A DNA stretch of 64,000 nucleotides, from NCBI RefSeq assembly GCF_030297135.1, contig NZ_AP028065.1:1178001-1242000 (forward strand). Reading direction: 5' to 3'. The notes beneath the pieces were generated by a model. It had not been told where the DNA came from. It searched no databases and saw nothing but the letters and a program-made list of their open reading frames with translations. Positions within the stretch are counted from its first letter, which is position 1. Each line of letters starts with the position of its first letter. Below are positions 63,946 to 64,000 of this stretch, in pieces. The DNA comes from Pseudoalteromonas apostichopi (GTDB taxonomy: Bacteria > Pseudomonadota > Gammaproteobacteria > Enterobacterales > Alteromonadaceae). Made by a program: the position numbers and the translations under genes.

Positions 63946-64000
63946 TAAAGCTCCCTTCCTCTTCCTCCTGCGTGATTGTTTCTGGTACACTTTTCCTTTG

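Overview
The window looks like a chromosomal segment of a marine gammaproteobacterium of the order Alteromonadales, most likely Pseudoalteromonas or a close relative. The reasons are moderately AT-rich DNA, a standard gammaproteobacterial dcw cluster, the lpoA-yraN-diaA-dolP block, sspAB next to petABC, a large sugar-type TonB receptor paired with an Alteromonadales-style GalNAc catabolic cluster, and several secreted peptidases. The genus call is an inference from gene content; no rRNA is present.

Layout. 1-13.5 kb (minus strand): the division and cell-wall (dcw) operon in canonical order, mraZ-rsmH-ftsL-ftsI-murE-murF-mraY-murD-ftsW-murG-murC-ddlB, with nearly every junction overlapping by 1-8 bases; ddlB runs off the left edge. 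A sigma70-like promoter followed by five GTGG/CTGG boxes at exact 10-bp steps lies in front of mraZ. 13.8-19.9 kb: a yqjD/yqjE/yqjK-like membrane operon, a small AAA ATPase, a yqjG-like glutathionyl-hydroquinone reductase, a pirin, a YihY/BrkB membrane protein, an MscS channel and an unusually short 51-residue TatA.

19.9-33.8 kb: an N-acetylgalactosamine (GalNAc) utilisation locus. It has a TonB receptor, a DeoR-family regulator (agaR), a FucP-type permease (agaP), the operon agaZ-agaS-agaK-agaA followed by a GMC oxidoreductase and its Tat-borne small subunit, and a divergent Tat-lipoprotein of family GH109 (NAD-dependent alpha-N-acetylgalactosaminidase). CGAAA-rich repeats in all three promoter regions are candidate AgaR sites. 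The likely flow is outer-membrane uptake, periplasmic release of GalNAc by GH109, import by AgaP, phosphorylation (AgaK), deacetylation (AgaA), and deamination/isomerisation (AgaS) to tagatose-6-phosphate. The GMC pair adds a possible periplasmic sugar-oxidation step.

33.9-42.6 kb: an M14 carboxypeptidase-like protein, an S46 dipeptidyl peptidase, a DUF465 protein, and a NarL-type two-component system (response regulator on minus; an unrecognised 181-residue protein plus a membrane histidine kinase on plus). 42.6-54.7 kb: conserved core genes, namely rnpB (with decaying tandem copies of its 3' end), rsmI, lpoA, yraN, diaA, dolP, sspBA, petABC, a VOC protein, pmbA and yjgA.

54.7-64 kb: core genes (M13 peptidase, mutT, secA, dciA) set in intergenic DNA crowded with palindromic repeats. 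A REP-associated tyrosine transposase (RAYT) sits inside an array of REPIN-like repeats. At least six subtypes of these hairpins share a 5' GTAGG tag, while their stem sequences differ but still pair. There is also a four-copy 131-bp tandem array and two copies of a composite, MITE-like palindromic repeat. This RAYT/REP family is the most distinctive non-core feature of the window, together with the oxidative additions to the GalNAc locus.
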